Of a DNA stretch of 28,157 nucleotides, positions 26,779 through 28,157 are shown one piece after another. The notes under the pieces are model-generated. The model searched no databases and was not told where the DNA came from. It saw only the letters and a program-made list of their open reading frames with translations. Numbering within the stretch: the first letter of the stretch is position 1; each line of letters begins with the position of its first letter. Position numbers and translations under genes: made by a program. The stretch covers positions 1 to 28,157 of the forward strand of contig JAEZEB010000367.1 of assembly GCA_023438115.1 (NCBI GenBank). Reading direction: 5' to 3'. This DNA is from Pseudomonadota bacterium. GTDB taxonomy: Bacteria; Pseudomonadota; Gammaproteobacteria; Burkholderiales; Burkholderiaceae_C.

Positions 26779-27789
26779 ATGCAGATCCTGCACGGCCTCC
26801 ACCATCCCCGCATCGCCCCGGCCTGCGCGCTGACGATCGGCAATTTCGACGGGGTGCACCGCGGCCACCAGGCCATGCTGGCGCTGCTGGACAACGAGGC
26901 GCGGCACCGCGGCGTGCCCAGCTGCGTGCTCACCTTCGAGCCGCATCCGCGCGACTACTTCGCCGCCCTGCACCGCAAGCCTGAACTCGCGCCCGCCCGC
27001 ATCGCCACCCTGCGAGACAAGCTGTCGGAGCTGCAGAAGTGCGGCGTCGACCAGTGCGTGATCCTCAAGTTCGACGCCCGGCTGTCCATGCAGACGCCGG
27101 AAGCCTTCATCGAGGACGTGCTGGTGAAGGGCCTGGGCGCGAAGTACATCCTGGTGGGCGACGACTTCCGCTTCGGCGCCAGGCGGGCCGGCGACTATGC
27201 GATGCTGGATTCGGCGGGCGGCCGCCACGGCTTCGACGTGGCGCGCATGAACAGCTACGAGGTGCACGGCCTGCGCGTGTCGAGCTCGGCGGTGCGCGAG
27301 GCGCTCGCCCGGGGCGACATGGCCGGCGCCGCCGCCCTGCTGGGCCGGCCCTACGGCATCAGCGGCCACGTGGTGCACGGGCGCAAGCTCGGGCGCGACC
27401 TCGGCTTCAAGACCCTGAACCTGCGCTTCTCCCACTGGAAGCCCGCCGCCAGCGGCATCTTCGCCGTGCTGGTGCACGGCCTGGGCGATACGCCCCTGGA
27501 AGGCGTGGCCAACCTCGGCGTGCGGCCCTCGCTGGATCCGCTGGACGTCAACGGCGGGCGCGTGCTGCTGGAGACGCACTGCCTGCAATGGCCGGCCTCC
27601 CTCGGTCCGGAGGGGGGGTACGGTAAAATCATCCGCGTGGAACTGCTGCACAAACTGCACGACGAGCTGCGCTACGACGGCCTCGAGGCCCTGCAGGCGG
27701 GCATCGCGCGCGACTGCGACGCCGCGCGCGCGTTCTTCGCGTCCACGCATGCCGAGACGCGGCGGCAGACCACGCGCGACCGAATTTAA
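26779..27789 (+). CDS. ribF: Bifunctional riboflavin kinase / FMN adenylyltransferase
   Basis: 336 residues from the ATG at 26779. The N-terminal adenylyltransferase half has the nucleotidyl-transfer motif IGNFDGVHRGH (20-30), TFEPHPRDYF and SSSAVREAL. The C-terminal kinase half begins near 194 (SGHVVHGRKLGRDLGFKTLNL), where the usual PTAN motif is replaced by KTLN while the Thr is kept, a variant I regard as normal for the order. It ends with VELLHKLHDELRYDGLEAL. The enzyme makes FMN and then FAD from riboflavin. No FMN riboswitch is visible upstream. ileS follows in the same direction, a typical pairing, but a repeat separates them. Confidence 0.95.
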   Translation: MQILHGLHHPRIAPACALTIGNFDGVHRGHQAMLALLDNEARHRGVPSCVLTFEPHPRDYFAALHRKPELAPARIATLRDKLSELQKCGVDQCVILKFDARLSMQTPEAFIEDVLVKGLGAKYILVGDDFRFGARRAGDYAMLDSAGGRHGFDVARMNSYEVHGLRVSSSAVREALARGDMAGAAALLGRPYGISGHVVHGRKLGRDLGFKTLNLRFSHWKPAASGIFAVLVHGLGDTPLEGVANLGVRPSLDPLDVNGGRVLLETHCLQWPASLGPEGGYGKIIRVELLHKLHDELRYDGLEALQAGIARDCDAARAFFASTHAETRRQTTRDRI

Positions 27790-27793
27790 CGGC

Positions 27794-27875
27794 CTTGTCA
27801 TTGCGGGCTGGACCCGCAATCCATTCCCCCATGCGCAGCCGCGCATGGATGCCGGCTCCAGGCCGGCATGACAAG
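27794..27875. repeat. CTTGTCAT...ATGACAAG repeat, copy C
   Basis: Full element with left hairpin GCGGG-CTGGA-CCCGC and right hairpin GCCGGC-TCCAG-GCCGGC; the outer ends are CTTGTCAT and ATGACAAG. It starts four bases after the ribF stop and ends 16 bases before ileS. Confidence 0.8.
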
Positions 27876-27891
27876 TTCGTGAAGGCTTTCC

Positions 27892-28157
27892 ATGACCGAC
27901 AAGACCGACTACCGCGCCACCCTCAACCTGCCCGACACGCCCTTCCCCATGCGCGGCGACCTGCCCAAGCGCGAGCCGGGCTGGGTGAAGGAATGGGAGG
28001 AGCAGGGCCTGTACAAGCGCCTGCGCGAGGCGCGCTGCGGCCGCCAGAAGTTCATCCTGCACGACGGCCCGCCGTATGCGAACGGCCAGATCCACATGGG
28101 GCACGCGGTCAACAAGGTCCTGAAGGACATGATCGTGAAGTCGCGCCAGCTCAAGGG
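27892..28157 (+). CDS. ileS: Isoleucyl-tRNA synthetase, N-terminal fragment cut by the window edge
   Basis: 88 complete codons are visible. The start [29 protein letters not shown] is typical of IleS, followed by [29 protein letters not shown] with the class I HIGH motif as HMGH (68-71). The remainder lies beyond the window. Position after ribF agrees with the common ribF-ileS(-lspA) arrangement. No T-box or other tRNA-sensing leader is visible before it. Confidence 0.97.
   Translation, partial: MTDKTDYRATLNLPDTPFPMRGDLPKREPGWVKEWEEQGLYKRLREARCGRQKFILHDGPPYANGQIHMGHAVNKVLKDMIVKSRQLK

Overview
The window is GC-rich and almost fully coding, and it reads as chromosome from a betaproteobacterium of the order Burkholderiales, most likely the family Comamonadaceae (Ramlibacter/Variovorax-like). 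The evidence is gene content and order (rarA, lolA, ftsK, a Crp-type regulator and trxB together; rpmB-rpmG; ribF-ileS; a lone Bug-type binding protein) and the GC-rich interspersed repeats in the gaps. The genus is an inference. There is no tRNA, rRNA, insertion sequence, prophage or CRISPR array.

Layout. 1-4519 is the end of an exopolysaccharide locus on the + strand: a partial Pro/Ala-rich protein, a membrane-anchored protein with a possible carbohydrate-binding domain, a small secreted FecR-like protein with an acidic tail, an O-antigen ligase/Wzy-type membrane protein and a CpsB/YwqE-type PHP tyrosine phosphatase. Most of these genes overlap by 4-8 bases and two start with TTG or GTG, so they look translationally coupled. 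4563-6172 holds an orphan Bug-family binding protein and a small predicted outer-membrane protein. 6186-9770 (- strand) is livHMGF, a branched-chain amino acid ABC transporter without its binding protein. 9928-15414 (- strand, apart from one small + strand gene) holds rarA, lolA, ftsK and a Crp-family regulator; trxB is divergent from that regulator. 16617-17229 is a compact rpmB-rpmG unit with a clear -10 box, a structured leader and a strong terminator. 17236-21022 (- strand) carries a secreted Tyr/Gln-rich protein, a fatty-acid desaturase, an RsmB-type rRNA methyltransferase and purN. From 21050 the + strand carries yceH, a two-subunit acyl-CoA dehydrogenase, a lipoprotein hydrolase, ribF and the start of ileS, with one HNH endonuclease gene on the - strand.

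The strongest unexplained signal is at 21750-22015. Nearly the whole gap between yceH and the acyl-CoA dehydrogenase gene is one mirror-symmetric palindromic element. Seven hairpins lie concentrically around about 21884, and the two halves are diverged inverted copies whose stem changes preserve base pairing. A second, unrelated repeat family (ends CTTGTCAT / ATGACAAG) lies at 23226, 25926 and 27794, with a probable half-copy at 24448, and its hairpin stems also vary in a pairing-preserving way. The rpmB leader holds two further well-formed hairpins and is a candidate cis-regulatory RNA.
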